From Pseudomonas siliginis (GTDB taxonomy: Bacteria > Pseudomonadota > Gammaproteobacteria > Pseudomonadales > Pseudomonadaceae), in assembly GCF_019145195.1 (NCBI RefSeq), contig NZ_JAHSTW010000009.1, positions 280,889 through 344,888 on the forward strand: a stretch of DNA of 64,000 bases, read 5' to 3'. The position numbers and the translations under genes were made by a program. This document shows positions 16,491 through 25,957 of this stretch, piece by piece. The notes beneath the pieces are model-generated. The model saw only the letters and a list, made by a program, of their open reading frames with translations, was not told the origin of the DNA and searched no databases. Every line of letters begins with the position of its first letter. The first letter of the stretch is position 1.

Positions 16491-17885
16491 TCAAAAAAGC
16501 CGGTTGAGGCCGTCGTACGCCGCTACCCGATAGGCTTCGGCCATGGTCGGGTAGTTGAACGTGGTGTTGACGAAATACTTCAGGGTGTTCAGCTCGCCCG
16601 GCTGGTTCATGATCGCCTGACCGATGTGCACGATCTCCGACGCCTGATAACCGAAGCAATGCACGCCGAGCACTTCCAGCGTTTCGCGGTGGAAGAGGAT
16701 CTTCAGCATGCCTTGCGGCTCACCGGCAATCTGCGCCCGCGCCATGCTCTTGAAGAAGGCCTTGCCGACTTCGTACGGCACTTTCGCCTGGGTCAGCTCC
16801 TGCTCGTTCTTGCCGATCGAGCTGATCTCCGGAATGGTGTAGATGCCGGTCGGCACGTCATTGACGAAGCGCCAGCTGCCATTGTCGACGATGCTGCCAG
16901 CGGCCGAACGACCCTGGTCGTGGGCGGCACTGGCCAAGCTTGGCCAGCCGATCACGTCACCGGCGCCGTAGATGTTCTCTATGCAGGTGCGGTAGTTCTG
17001 GTCGACCTCGATCTGGCCACGGCTGTTGACCTTGACCCCGATGTTTTCCAGACCCAGCGTGTCGGTGTTGCCGGTACGGCCGTTGCACCAGAGCAAGGCG
17101 TCGGCCTTGATCTTCTTGCCGGATTTCAGGTGCAGGATCACGCCGTTGTCCACGCCTTCGACGCGGTCGTACTCTTCGTTGTGACGCACGGTGATGTTGT
17201 TGTTGCTGAAGTGGTAGCTCAGCGCCTGGGAAATTTCCGAGTCAAGGAAGCTCAGCAACTGGCCACGGTTGTCGACCAGTTCGACCAGCACACCCAGACC
17301 ACTGAAGATCGATGCGTATTCGCAACCGATCACACCAGCGCCGTAAACGATCAGTTTGCGCGGGGTGTGACCGAGGCTGAGGATGGTGTCGCTATCGTAG
17401 ATGCGCGGGTGGTGGAAATCGATGTCCGCCGGGCGATACGGGCGCGAACCGGTAGCGATGATGATGTGCTTGGCGACCAGTTTTTCGACCACGCCGTTGC
17501 CACAGACCACTTCGATGGTTTGCTCGTCGGCGAAGCTGCCGGTGCCGAAGAACACGTCGACACGATTACGGGCGTAGTAGCCGGTGCGCGATGCGACTTG
17601 TTTGGAAATGACTTTTTCGGCGCTTTTCAACACGTCCGGGAAGGAGAACCAGCGTGGCTCGCCGATGGCGCGGAACATCGGGTTGGTGTTGAACTGCATG
17701 ATCTGCCGCACCGAGTGACGCAGTGCCTTGGACGGGATGGTGCCGAGGTGGGTGCAGTTGCCGCCAACCTGACGACGGCTGTCGACCATCGCGACCTTGC
17801 GCCCCGCTTTGGCGGCGTTCATTGCCGCGCCTTCTCCCGCCGGGCCGGAACCCAGTACCACCACGTCGTAGTTGTAGACAGCCAT
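16491..17885 (-). CDS. sthA: Soluble pyridine nucleotide transhydrogenase
   Basis: 464-aa FAD flavoprotein that interconverts NADPH/NAD and NADP/NADH in the cytoplasm and removes excess NADPH. It belongs to the disulfide reductase fold: FAD-binding VVVLGSGPAGEGAAMNAAKAG at residue 8 onward, NAD-binding VYGAGVIGCEYASIFSGLGV near residue 185, and the dimerisation domain at the C-terminus. The redox motif reads GGNCTHLGTIPSKALRH, with only the first Cys kept, the mark that separates SthA from lipoamide dehydrogenase and glutathione reductase. Monocistronic by spacing. Confidence 0.96.
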   Translation of the reverse strand: MAVYNYDVVVLGSGPAGEGAAMNAAKAGRKVAMVDSRRQVGGNCTHLGTIPSKALRHSVRQIMQFNTNPMFRAIGEPRWFSFPDVLKSAEKVISKQVASRTGYYARNRVDVFFGTGSFADEQTIEVVCGNGVVEKLVAKHIIIATGSRPYRPADIDFHHPRIYDSDTILSLGHTPRKLIVYGAGVIGCEYASIFSGLGVLVELVDNRGQLLSFLDSEISQALSYHFSNNNITVRHNEEYDRVEGVDNGVILHLKSGKKIKADALLWCNGRTGNTDTLGLENIGVKVNSRGQIEVDQNYRTCIENIYGAGDVIGWPSLASAAHDQGRSAAGSIVDNGSWRFVNDVPTGIYTIPEISSIGKNEQELTQAKVPYEVGKAFFKSMARAQIAGEPQGMLKILFHRETLEVLGVHCFGYQASEIVHIGQAIMNQPGELNTLKYFVNTTFNYPTMAEAYRVAAYDGLNRLF

Positions 17886-18086
17886 GCGTACTCCTCAGAA
17901 CAGGCCGCGGTGCCAGCAGCACCGGCGGCTAAATCACGCCGAACGGCGGCGCGAAGGAACAATTGGGGGCCAGTGAAGAACCCGGACACAGTCTATAGAA
18001 GCGTCAACGCCGCGCACATTAACCCTTGGTCGCGTCGTAGGCTACTTTTGCCTGCACTACAACGCCAGCTTTCGTCTTGTCTTCAG

Positions 18087-19100
18087 TCAGTTTTTTTCAC
18101 CGACAAGCTGCGCAAATGCCTGACTGCTGCGGGTGACGAAACCTGTATCGGCACGCAAGACAAAGAATGCAGCAATGTCATGTTTTTGGGCATAGTCCCG
18201 CGCCCTTTCCGGCCCGAGAATCAGCAACAGCGTCGATAGTCCATCGGCCATCAACGCTGAAGGATGAATCACCGTGACTGACGCCAGATCATGTAGGACC
18301 GGTCTTCCGCTGCGTGCATCGAAGGTGTGGGAATAACGCCGACCGTCCTGCAGAAAATAGTGGCGGTAGTCGCCGGAGGTGGATACGCCATAGCCGTCGA
18401 CATCGATAATCCGCTCGGCCACTTGCTGGTCATCGCGAGGCTCTTCGAGAGCGATGCGCCACGCTGAACCATTCGGCTTCTTGCCCCGGGCCTTGAGTTC
18501 GCCCGTTGCTTCGACCAAGTAATTATCGATGCCCATGACCTGCAATCTGGCGGCGATGGCATCCACGGCATAACCGGCGGCAATGCTGTTGAAGTCGACT
18601 TCGACGGCGGTGTCCTTGCACAACCGTTCGCCATCGATGCGCAGGTGCTGATGGCCGACCCGCTGCATGACCTCGGCCACAGCGGCCGCATCAGGGATCT
18701 TTTCTCCGCGTCCTTGCGGGCCGAATCCCCAGAGGTCCAGCAGCGGCTCCACGGTCAGGTCGTAGGAGCCTTCGCTTTGCGTTGAAAGCTGTTCGCCGAT
18801 GCGGACCAATTCGAGCACTGCTGCCGGCATGGCTTGGCAGCTATCGGCGGGCAAGGCGTTGAAACGCTGGATGGCGGAGTCACTTCGGTAAGTCGACAGC
18901 TGTTGATCGACGTCGCCGAGGATGCGCTCCACTTCACCGCGCACTTGCGCAGGATCGGCGACCCCGGCGTGGCGCACATACTTGACCGACCAGGTGCTGC
19001 CCATGGTCGAGCCACCGACCTGTTCCAGGGAATCGCCGTTGCCGCAGCCGACCAAAGCCGCCGCCAAGACCACAAGCCCCCACCAGCGTCCAGTTAACAA
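18087..19100 (-). CDS. apbE: FAD:protein FMN transferase, lipoprotein (ApbE)
   Basis: Attaches FMN covalently to threonines of flavoproteins such as NqrB/NqrC or RnfG/RnfD in the periplasm. I place the start at a TTG (complement of 19098-19100): GGGGAG lies eight bases before it and the product then has a short lipoprotein signal LTGRWWGLVVLAAALVGC. An ATG at 19133 adds 11 charged residues that fit a signal peptide poorly. The ApbE hallmarks are MGSTWSVKY, the GFGPQGRGEKIPD stretch, VDFNSIAAGYAVDAIAARL, the ATGELKARGKKPNGSAWRIALE region and SGDYRHYF. In PAO1 it follows the nqr operon; here no nqr or rnf gene is adjacent. Confidence 0.9.
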   Translation of the reverse strand: MLTGRWWGLVVLAAALVGCGNGDSLEQVGGSTMGSTWSVKYVRHAGVADPAQVRGEVERILGDVDQQLSTYRSDSAIQRFNALPADSCQAMPAAVLELVRIGEQLSTQSEGSYDLTVEPLLDLWGFGPQGRGEKIPDAAAVAEVMQRVGHQHLRIDGERLCKDTAVEVDFNSIAAGYAVDAIAARLQVMGIDNYLVEATGELKARGKKPNGSAWRIALEEPRDDQQVAERIIDVDGYGVSTSGDYRHYFLQDGRRYSHTFDARSGRPVLHDLASVTVIHPSALMADGLSTLLLILGPERARDYAQKHDIAAFFVLRADTGFVTRSSQAFAQLVGEKN

Positions 19101-19208
19101 TTCTTCATCTCCCCGCAAAACCACGGCGGCCATTATGAACTACAAGCGCCCGCTCGCTTCCCCATGGCTGCAACGCCTTTATACAAAATTGAACAGTGAG
19201 TACCTCCC

Positions 19209-20507
19209 ATGTCCTCCACCACGGGCAAAGGCAAAGCGATCTTTCGCGTTGTCAGCGGCAACTTCCTCGAAATGTTCGACTTCATGGTCTACGGCTTCTA
19301 TGCCACGGCCATCGCCAAAACCTTCTTCCCCACCGACAGCGCCTTCGCTTCGCTGATGCTGTCGCTGGCGACCTTCGGCGCCGGCTTCCTGATGCGCCCG
19401 CTCGGGGCGATTTTCCTCGGTGCCTATATCGACCGTCACGGACGGCGCAAAGGGCTGATCATCACCTTGGCGATGATGGCCGCCGGTACAGTGCTGATTG
19501 CCTGCGTACCCGGCTACGCGACGCTCGGTGTCGCCGCGCCGCTGCTGGTGTTGTTCGGCCGTTTGCTGCAAGGCTTCTCGGCGGGCGTGGAACTGGGCGG
19601 CGTGTCGGTGTATCTGGCGGAAATTTCAACGCCGGGGCGTAAAGGCTTTTTCGTCAGTTGGCAGTCGGCCAGCCAACAGGCTGCGGTAGTCTTCGCCGGT
19701 CTGCTCGGTGTCGGTCTCAACCACTGGCTGAGCCCTGAGCAGATGGGCGAATGGGGCTGGCGCGTACCGTTTCTGATTGGCTGCATGATCGTGCCGGTGA
19801 TTTTTTTCATCCGACGCTCGCTGGAAGAAACCCCGGAGTTCCAGGCGCGCACCCACCGCCCTACCCTCGGCGAAATCGTCCGCTCGATCGGGCAGAACTT
19901 CGGCATCGTTATTGCCGGCATGGCGCTGGTGGTGATGACCACAGTTTCGTTCTACCTGATCACTGCCTACACGCCGACGTTTGGCAAGGCTGAGCTGCAT
20001 CTGTCTGATCTCGACGCCTTGCTGGTGACGGTGTGCATCGGCTTGTCGAACTTCTTCTGGCTACCGGTGATGGGCGCAGTATCCGACAAGATCGGCCGAA
20101 AACCCCTACTGCTGGCGGCGACGATTCTGGCGATCCTCACGGCGTATCCGGCACTGTCGTGGCTGGTGGCGAACCCGAGCTTCAGCCATTTGCTGATTGT
20201 CGAATTGTGGCTGTCGTTTCTGTACGGCTCGTACAACGGCGCGATGGTGGTGGCACTGACCGAGATCATGCCGGTGGAAGTGCGCACGACCGGCTTCTCG
20301 CTGGCGTACAGCCTCGCGACGGCGACGTTCGGCGGCTTTACCCCGGCGGCGTGTACCTATCTGATTCATGTGCTGGACAACAAGGCAGCACCGGGCATCT
20401 GGCTCAGTGGCGCGGCGGTGTTGGGCTTGATTGCGACACTGGTGCTGTTCCGTGGCAACCGGCATGAGTTGCGCACGGCGCAGGCCTCGGTAGCCAGCGG
20501 CGCCTGA
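19209..20507 (+). CDS. MFS transporter of the metabolite:H+ symporter family, citrate-like
   Basis: 432-aa inner-membrane protein with about 12 helices. The N-terminus NFLEMFDFMVYGFYATAIAKTFFP and the loop motif GAYIDRHGRRKG place it in the metabolite:H+ symporter branch (ProP, ShiA, CitA). GVELGGVSVYLAEISTPGRKGFFVSWQSASQQ and the second-half copy AVSDKIGRKP are typical of citrate/tricarboxylate carriers. It would take up citrate or a similar acid with protons. No tricarballylate or citrate catabolic gene (tcuA/B or regulator) is adjacent, so the substrate is inferred from sequence family only. Confidence 0.83.
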   Translation: MSSTTGKGKAIFRVVSGNFLEMFDFMVYGFYATAIAKTFFPTDSAFASLMLSLATFGAGFLMRPLGAIFLGAYIDRHGRRKGLIITLAMMAAGTVLIACVPGYATLGVAAPLLVLFGRLLQGFSAGVELGGVSVYLAEISTPGRKGFFVSWQSASQQAAVVFAGLLGVGLNHWLSPEQMGEWGWRVPFLIGCMIVPVIFFIRRSLEETPEFQARTHRPTLGEIVRSIGQNFGIVIAGMALVVMTTVSFYLITAYTPTFGKAELHLSDLDALLVTVCIGLSNFFWLPVMGAVSDKIGRKPLLLAATILAILTAYPALSWLVANPSFSHLLIVELWLSFLYGSYNGAMVVALTEIMPVEVRTTGFSLAYSLATATFGGFTPAACTYLIHVLDNKAAPGIWLSGAAVLGLIATLVLFRGNRHELRTAQASVASGA

Positions 20508-20516
20508 CAGAATGCT

Positions 20517-20590
20517 TTCGCGAGCAGGCTCGCTCCCACAGAAGATTGTGAACGACACTGATCCAGTGTGAGAGCGAGCCTGCTCGCGAA
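20517..20590. repeat. REPIN, GAGCCTGCTCGC type
   Basis: Arms at 20517-20539 and 20568-20590. The right arm has GTGAGAGC instead of GTGGGAGC, a single-base difference from the family. It lies ten bases after the MFS stop codon. Confidence 0.9.
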
Positions 20591-20631
20591 GAGGCCGGCA
20601 AGGACGCCGAAGATCCAACAGGCCCACAAAC

Positions 20632-20663
20632 AAAAACGCCCCGACAAAATGCCGGGGCGTTTT
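20632..20663. terminator. Bidirectional terminator between the MFS gene and the GAPDH gene
   Basis: Stem AAAAACGCCCCG / CGGGGCGTTTT with a nine-base loop; T-rich on both strands, 17 bases beyond the GAPDH stop on the minus strand. Confidence 0.88.
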
Positions 20664-20679
20664 CATTCAAGCCTGAGGC

Positions 20680-22128
20680 TTAGCGCGGGAACGCTGGCGG
20701 ATTCACATCAGCCATGTCTTCCATTACGCGAACCACTTGGCAGCTGTAGCCGAACTCGTTGTCGTACCAAACGTACAGAACGACGCGGTTGTCCTGCACG
20801 ATGGTCGCTTCAGCATCAACCACACCAGCGTGACGCGAGCCGACGAAGTCGGTCGACACCACTTCCTGCGAATTGACGAAGTCGATCTGCTTGTGCAGCT
20901 CGGAGTGCAGCGCCATGTAGCGCAGGTACTCGTTCATCTCTTCACGGGTGGCGGCTTTCTCAAGGTTGAGGTTGAGAATGGCCATCGACACGTTCGGCGT
21001 CGGAACGCGGATCGCGTTACCGGTCAGCTTGCCGGCCAGCTCAGGCAGAGCCTTGGCAGCAGCGGTGGCGGCGCCGGTCTCGGTGATTACCATGTTCAGC
21101 GCGGCGCTACGACCACGGCGATCGCCCTTGTGGAAGTTGTCGATCAGGTTCTGGTCGTTGGTGTACGAGTGAACGGTTTCGACGTGACCGTTGATGATGC
21201 CGAACTTGTCGTTGACCGCTTTGAGCACCGGCACGATGGCGTTGGTGGTGCAGGAAGCAGCCGAGACGATTTTGTCGTCAGCGGTGATTTCACCGTGGTT
21301 GATGCCGTGAACGATGTTCTTCAGCTTGCCCTTGCCAGGCGCGGTCAGAACAACGCGATCAATGCCCGGGCAGGCCAGGTGCTGACCCAGGCCATCGGCG
21401 TCACGCCATACACCGGTGTTGTCCACCAGCAGCGCGTCTTTGATGCCGTACTGGGTGTAATCCACCTCGGTCGGGTTCTTCGCGTAGATCACCTGGATCA
21501 GGTTACCGTTGGCGGTGATGGTGTTGTTTTCTTCATCGATGGTAATGGTGCCGTTGAACGAACCGTGTACCGAATCGCGACGCAGCAGGCTGGCGCGTTT
21601 GGTCAGGTCGTTTTCGGCGCCTTTGCGCACGACGATGGCGCGCAGACGCAGGCCGTCGCCACCACCGGTTTTCTCGATCAGGATGCGCGCCAGCAGACGG
21701 CCGATACGACCGAAGCCGTAAAGAACAACGTCGGTGCCTTTGCGGGCCGAGGCGTTCTGCTGGCCAACCACGTCAGCCATCTCTTCACGCACGAACTGCT
21801 CGGCGCTGCGGCCGTTGCCTTCGTTACGGAATTTGAACGCCAGCTTGCCCAGATCCACCGACGCCGCGCCGAGCTTGAGCTCGCTCATGGCCTTGAGCAG
21901 TGGGAATGTTTCGTGGACGGAGAGTTCGCTGTCGTCGGAAGAACGGTGGCGAGCAAAGCGGTGAGCTTTGAGAATCGCGATGACAGACTGGTTGATCAGG
22001 CTGCGGCCATAGATCGAGCTAACCACGTTGTTATTGCGGTAGAGCTGACCGATAAGCGGGATCATCGCTTCTGCGAGTGCTTCACGGTCGATCCATTCAC
22101 CAAGACACTGGTCGGGCTTCTGAGTCAC
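20680..22128 (-). CDS. Glyceraldehyde-3-phosphate dehydrogenase with extra N-terminal domain
   Basis: 482 aa from a GTG (complement of 22126-22128) placed five bases after GGAAGG; the ATG at 22143 is an alternative. The GAPDH core starts with the Rossmann motif VVLYGFGRIGRLLARIL near residue 130 and has the catalytic Cys293 in SAASCTTNAIVPV, NDQNLIDNFHKGDRRGRSAALNM and YDNEFGYSCQVVRVMEDM. About 125 residues precede it, more than in ordinary GapA (about 335 aa). The extension is conserved in Pseudomonas as I recall (PA3001, beside mfd) and probably serves gluconeogenesis or oligomerisation, but that is inference. Promoter TTGCTG-17-CATAAT lies just upstream. Confidence 0.9.
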   Translation of the reverse strand: MTQKPDQCLGEWIDREALAEAMIPLIGQLYRNNNVVSSIYGRSLINQSVIAILKAHRFARHRSSDDSELSVHETFPLLKAMSELKLGAASVDLGKLAFKFRNEGNGRSAEQFVREEMADVVGQQNASARKGTDVVLYGFGRIGRLLARILIEKTGGGDGLRLRAIVVRKGAENDLTKRASLLRRDSVHGSFNGTITIDEENNTITANGNLIQVIYAKNPTEVDYTQYGIKDALLVDNTGVWRDADGLGQHLACPGIDRVVLTAPGKGKLKNIVHGINHGEITADDKIVSAASCTTNAIVPVLKAVNDKFGIINGHVETVHSYTNDQNLIDNFHKGDRRGRSAALNMVITETGAATAAAKALPELAGKLTGNAIRVPTPNVSMAILNLNLEKAATREEMNEYLRYMALHSELHKQIDFVNSQEVVSTDFVGSRHAGVVDAEATIVQDNRVVLYVWYDNEFGYSCQVVRVMEDMADVNPPAFPR

Positions 22129-22167
22129 GGTAACCTTCCACATGTAGGGGCAGAAAAAAGGGGCTAC

Positions 22168-22196
22168 ATTATGCCGCCGACAAGCCCTTTCAGCAA
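22168..22196 (-). promoter_or_regulatory. Sigma-70 promoter of the GAPDH gene
   Basis: On the minus strand TTGCTG (22191-22196) and CATAAT (22168-22173) with a 17-base spacer, about 40 bases before the chosen GTG start. Confidence 0.65.
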
Positions 22197-22354
22197 TGCG
22201 CGCTTGTCGCGCAATCGGTAACAAAATCCCGTTCAAAAAATTTACGCCCTTCTCCAGCCCAATAAAACCGGGGCTTTCAGCGCAGTCAATTTTTCGACGA
22301 CTGTTAGACGATGTCTGTAACCCTCCGTAACACCACCCGGTTTCGGCACTACAT

Positions 22355-22385
22355 AACCATGAAAAAAGTGCTCGTTTTTATGGTT
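22355..22385. promoter_or_regulatory. AT-rich inverted repeat between the GAPDH gene and mfd
   Basis: AACCATGAAAAA and TTTTTATGGTT pair around AGTGCTCG, flanked by the direct repeat CACTACA (22348-22354) and again after the right arm (22389-22395). The surrounding 369-base gap holds both promoters and this element. It could be an operator or a hairpin in the 5' region; no ORF or terminator role is obvious. Confidence 0.4.
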
Positions 22386-22430
22386 ACCACTACATTTCGT
22401 CCAAACCGTGAAGATAGACGCAGTCTACAA

Positions 22431-22460
22431 CTGACAGGCGGCACCGGAGGCCGCTACAAT
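22431..22460 (+). promoter_or_regulatory. Sigma-70 promoter of mfd
   Basis: CTGACA (22431-22436) and TACAAT (22455-22460) with an 18-base spacer; the mfd GTG start follows 38 bases after the -10. Confidence 0.55.
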
Positions 22461-22497
22461 TACCGACTTTGTCGCAACGCCTGGAGCTCAACCTTCC

Positions 22498-25400
22498 GTG
22501 CCTGTTCTGCGTCTACCGCTACTCCCTGCCGAAGCAGGTAAACAGCACTGGGGCAATCTGCCCGGTGCCGCCCTCAGCCTGGCGATTGCCGAGGCTGCCA
22601 GCGCTGCCAAGCGCTTTACCCTGCTGCTGACCGCCGACAGCCAAAGTGCCGAACGGCTGGAACAGGAGCTGAGTTTCTTCGCCCCGGATTTGCCCGTACT
22701 GCATTTCCCCGACTGGGAAACCCTGCCCTACGACCTGTTCTCGCCGCACCAGGACATCATCTCCCAGCGCATCGCCAGCCTGTATCGCCTGCCGGAACTG
22801 GCCCACGGCGTGCTGGTGGTTCCGATAACCACCGCCCTGCATCGCTTGGCGCCGACCAAATTCCTCCTCGGCAGCAGCCTGGTGCTGGATATCGGCCAGA
22901 AGCTCGACGTCGAACAGATGCGTGCGCGGCTCGAAGCCAGCGGCTATCGCTATGTCGACACGGTGTATGAGCACGGCGAGTTCACCGTACGCGGCGCGCT
23001 GATCGACCTGTTCCCGATGGGCAGCAAGCTGCCCTATCGCATCGACCTGTTCGACGACGAAATCGAAACCCTGCGCACCTTCGATCCGGAAACCCAGCGT
23101 TCAATCGACAAGGTCGAGTCGGTCAAGCTGCTGCCGGCCCGCGAGTTCCCGTTGCAGAAAGACGCAGTCACCCGCTTCAAGGCGCGCTTTCGCGAGCGCT
23201 TCGACGTCGACTTCCGCCGCTGCCCGATCTTTCAGGATTTGAGCAGCGGTATCACTCCGGCCGGCATCGAGTACTACCTGCCGCTATTCTTCGACGAAAC
23301 TTCGACGCTGTTCGATTACCTGCCTCAGGACACGCAAGTGTTCTCGCTGCCGGGCATCGAGCAGGCGGCGGAAAACTTCTGGAACGACGTGCGCAATCGT
23401 TACGAAGAACGCCGCGTCGATCCATCGCGTCCTTTATTGCCACCGGCCGAACTGTTCCTGCCGGTGGAAGACTGCTTCGCGCGCCTGAAGAACTGGCCGC
23501 GAGTCGTCGCCAGTCAGCAGGACGTCGAAACCGGCGTCGGCCGTGAACGCTTCCCGGCGCACGCGCTGCCGGATCTGGCCATCGAAGCCAAAGCCACGCA
23601 ACCACTGGCGGCGCTGGCCGGTTTCCTCGAAGAATTCCCCGGTCGCGTGCTGTTCACCGCCGAATCGGCGGGTCGTCGCGAAGTCCTGCTGGAACTGCTG
23701 GAACGCCTGAAGCTGCGGCCGAAAACCGTCGACAGCTGGCCAGACTTCGTTGCCAGCAAGGATCGTCTGGCGATCACCATCGCCCCGCTCGACGAGGGCC
23801 TGCTGCTCGACGACCCGGCGCTGGCGCTGGTGGCGGAAAGTCCGCTGTTCGGGCAACGAGTGATGCAACGTCGTCGCCGCGAGAAGCGCAGCGACGTCAG
23901 CAACGATGCGGTAATCAAGAACCTCACCGAACTGCGCGAAGGCGCGCCGGTGGTGCATATTGACCATGGTGTCGGCCGCTACCTGGGCCTGACGATTCTG
24001 GAAATCGACAATCAGGCCGCCGAATTCCTCACCCTCGAATACGCCGAGAACGCCAAGCTGTACGTGCCGGTAGCCAACCTGCACCTGATCGCGCGCTACA
24101 CCGGCAGCGACGACTCGCTCGCGCCGCTGCACCGCCTCGGCTCGGAAACCTGGCAGAAAGCCAAGCGTAAGGCCGCCGAGCAGGTGCGTGACGTCGCCGC
24201 CGAATTGCTCGACATTTATGCCCGTCGCGCCGCCCGTGAAGGTTATGCCTTCGCCGATCCGAAAGCCGATTACGCCACCTTCAGCGCCGGTTTCCCGTTC
24301 GAGGAAACACCCGATCAGCAAGCCACCATCGAGGCCGTGCGCGAAGACATGCTCGCGCCGAAACCGATGGATCGCCTGGTCTGCGGCGACGTCGGCTTCG
24401 GCAAGACCGAAGTGGCCATGCGCGCCGCGTTCATCGCCGTGCACGGCGGTCGTCAGGTGGCGATTCTGGTACCGACCACCCTGCTCGCCCAGCAGCACTA
24501 CAACAGTTTCCGCGACCGCTTCGCCGACTGGCCGGTGACGGTCGAAGTGATGAGTCGCTTCAAATCGGCCAAGGAAGTCAACGCGGCGATCGCCGATCTG
24601 GCGGAAGGCAAGATCGACATCGTCATCGGCACGCACAAGCTGCTGTCCGATGATGTGAAGATCAAAAACCTCGGGCTGGTGATCATCGACGAAGAACACC
24701 GTTTTGGCGTACGCCAGAAAGAACAGCTCAAGGCCCTGCGCAGCGAGGTCGACATTCTGACCCTGACCGCGACGCCGATTCCGCGGACGCTGAACATGGC
24801 GGTGTCGGGCATGCGCGACCTGTCGATCATCGCCACGCCGCCAGCGCGACGCCTGTCGGTGCGCACTTTTGTCATGGAGCAGAACAAGAGCACGGTCAAA
24901 GAGGCTCTGCTGCGTGAACTGCTGCGTGGCGGTCAGGTTTATTACCTGCACAACGATGTGAAGACCATCGAGAAGTGCGCCGCCGACCTCGCGGAATTGG
25001 TGCCGGAAGCGCGCATCGGTATCGGCCACGGGCAGATGCGCGAACGTGAACTCGAACAGGTGATGAGCGACTTCTACCACAAGCGCTTCAACGTGCTGAT
25101 CGCCTCGACCATCATCGAGACCGGCATCGACGTGCCGAGCGCCAACACCATCATTATCGAACGCGCCGACAAGTTCGGTCTGGCCCAGTTGCACCAATTG
25201 CGTGGCCGCGTCGGCCGCAGTCACCACCAGGCTTACGCCTACCTGCTGACACCGCCACGCCAGCAAATCACTTCGGACGCGGAAAAACGTCTGGAAGCGA
25301 TCGCCAATACCCAGGACCTCGGCGCCGGTTTCGTCCTGGCCACCAACGACCTGGAAATCCGTGGCGCCGGCGAACTGCTGGGCGATGGTCAGAGCGGGCA

Positions 25401-25947
25401 GATTCAGGCCGTCGGTTTCACCCTGTACATGGAAATGCTCGAGCGCGCGGTGAAGTCGATCCGCAAGGGCGAGCAGCCGAACCTCGATCAACCGCTGGGT
25501 GGCGGCCCGGAAGTCAATCTGCGGGTGCCGGCGCTGATTCCGGAAGATTATCTGCCGGATGTGCATGCGCGGTTGATTCTGTATAAACGCATCGCCTCGG
25601 CCACCGACGAGGAAGGCCTCAAGGACCTGCAGGTGGAGATGATCGACCGCTTCGGCCTGTTGCCGGAGCCGACCAAGAACCTGGTGCGGATCACCGCGCT
25701 GAAATTGCAGGCGGAAAAGCTTGGCATCAAGAAAGTCGACGGCGGGCCGCAAGGCGGACGTATCGAGTTCGAAGCGCAGACGCCGGTTGACCCGATGACC
25801 CTGATCAAGCTGATCCAGACGCAGCCCAAGCGCTACAAGTTCGAAGGCGCGACGATGTTTAAATTCCAGGTGCCAATGGAGCGCCCGGAAGAACGTTTCA
25901 ATACTGTCGAGGCGCTGTTTGAGCGTCTCATCCCGAAATCCGCTTGA
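22498..25947 (+). CDS. mfd: Transcription-repair coupling factor
   Basis: 1149-aa DNA translocase that pushes stalled RNA polymerase off lesions and recruits UvrA. Domains in order: UvrB-homology module (about 1-340, including the UvrA-contacting region), RNA-polymerase interaction domain (about 480-560, starting at VVHIDHGVGRYLGL), RecG-like translocase with Walker A GDVGFGKTEVAMR (about 630) and DEEH box IIDEEHRFG (about 730), motif VI QLRGRVGRS, and the C-terminal autoinhibitory TRCF domain (about 1000-1149). GTG start, with a promoter just upstream. The next gene starts ten bases after the stop. Confidence 0.98.
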   Translation: MPVLRLPLLPAEAGKQHWGNLPGAALSLAIAEAASAAKRFTLLLTADSQSAERLEQELSFFAPDLPVLHFPDWETLPYDLFSPHQDIISQRIASLYRLPELAHGVLVVPITTALHRLAPTKFLLGSSLVLDIGQKLDVEQMRARLEASGYRYVDTVYEHGEFTVRGALIDLFPMGSKLPYRIDLFDDEIETLRTFDPETQRSIDKVESVKLLPAREFPLQKDAVTRFKARFRERFDVDFRRCPIFQDLSSGITPAGIEYYLPLFFDETSTLFDYLPQDTQVFSLPGIEQAAENFWNDVRNRYEERRVDPSRPLLPPAELFLPVEDCFARLKNWPRVVASQQDVETGVGRERFPAHALPDLAIEAKATQPLAALAGFLEEFPGRVLFTAESAGRREVLLELLERLKLRPKTVDSWPDFVASKDRLAITIAPLDEGLLLDDPALALVAESPLFGQRVMQRRRREKRSDVSNDAVIKNLTELREGAPVVHIDHGVGRYLGLTILEIDNQAAEFLTLEYAENAKLYVPVANLHLIARYTGSDDSLAPLHRLGSETWQKAKRKAAEQVRDVAAELLDIYARRAAREGYAFADPKADYATFSAGFPFEETPDQQATIEAVREDMLAPKPMDRLVCGDVGFGKTEVAMRAAFIAVHGGRQVAILVPTTLLAQQHYNSFRDRFADWPVTVEVMSRFKSAKEVNAAIADLAEGKIDIVIGTHKLLSDDVKIKNLGLVIIDEEHRFGVRQKEQLKALRSEVDILTLTATPIPRTLNMAVSGMRDLSIIATPPARRLSVRTFVMEQNKSTVKEALLRELLRGGQVYYLHNDVKTIEKCAADLAELVPEARIGIGHGQMRERELEQVMSDFYHKRFNVLIASTIIETGIDVPSANTIIIERADKFGLAQLHQLRGRVGRSHHQAYAYLLTPPRQQITSDAEKRLEAIANTQDLGAGFVLATNDLEIRGAGELLGDGQSGQIQAVGFTLYMEMLERAVKSIRKGEQPNLDQPLGGGPEVNLRVPALIPEDYLPDVHARLILYKRIASATDEEGLKDLQVEMIDRFGLLPEPTKNLVRITALKLQAEKLGIKKVDGGPQGGRIEFEAQTPVDPMTLIKLIQTQPKRYKFEGATMFKFQVPMERPEERFNTVEALFERLIPKSA

Positions 25948-25957
25948 AGGACGCCCG

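Noticed and set aside
20737..22221. 494-aa open frame opposite the GAPDH gene
   Set aside because: Antisense to a well-supported GAPDH with catalytic Cys; no domain in the mirror frame.
22200..22230. TTGT and ACAA half-sites upstream of the GAPDH gene as a HexR box
   Set aside because: The spacing (13 bases) does not fit the 7-8 bases of HexR sites.
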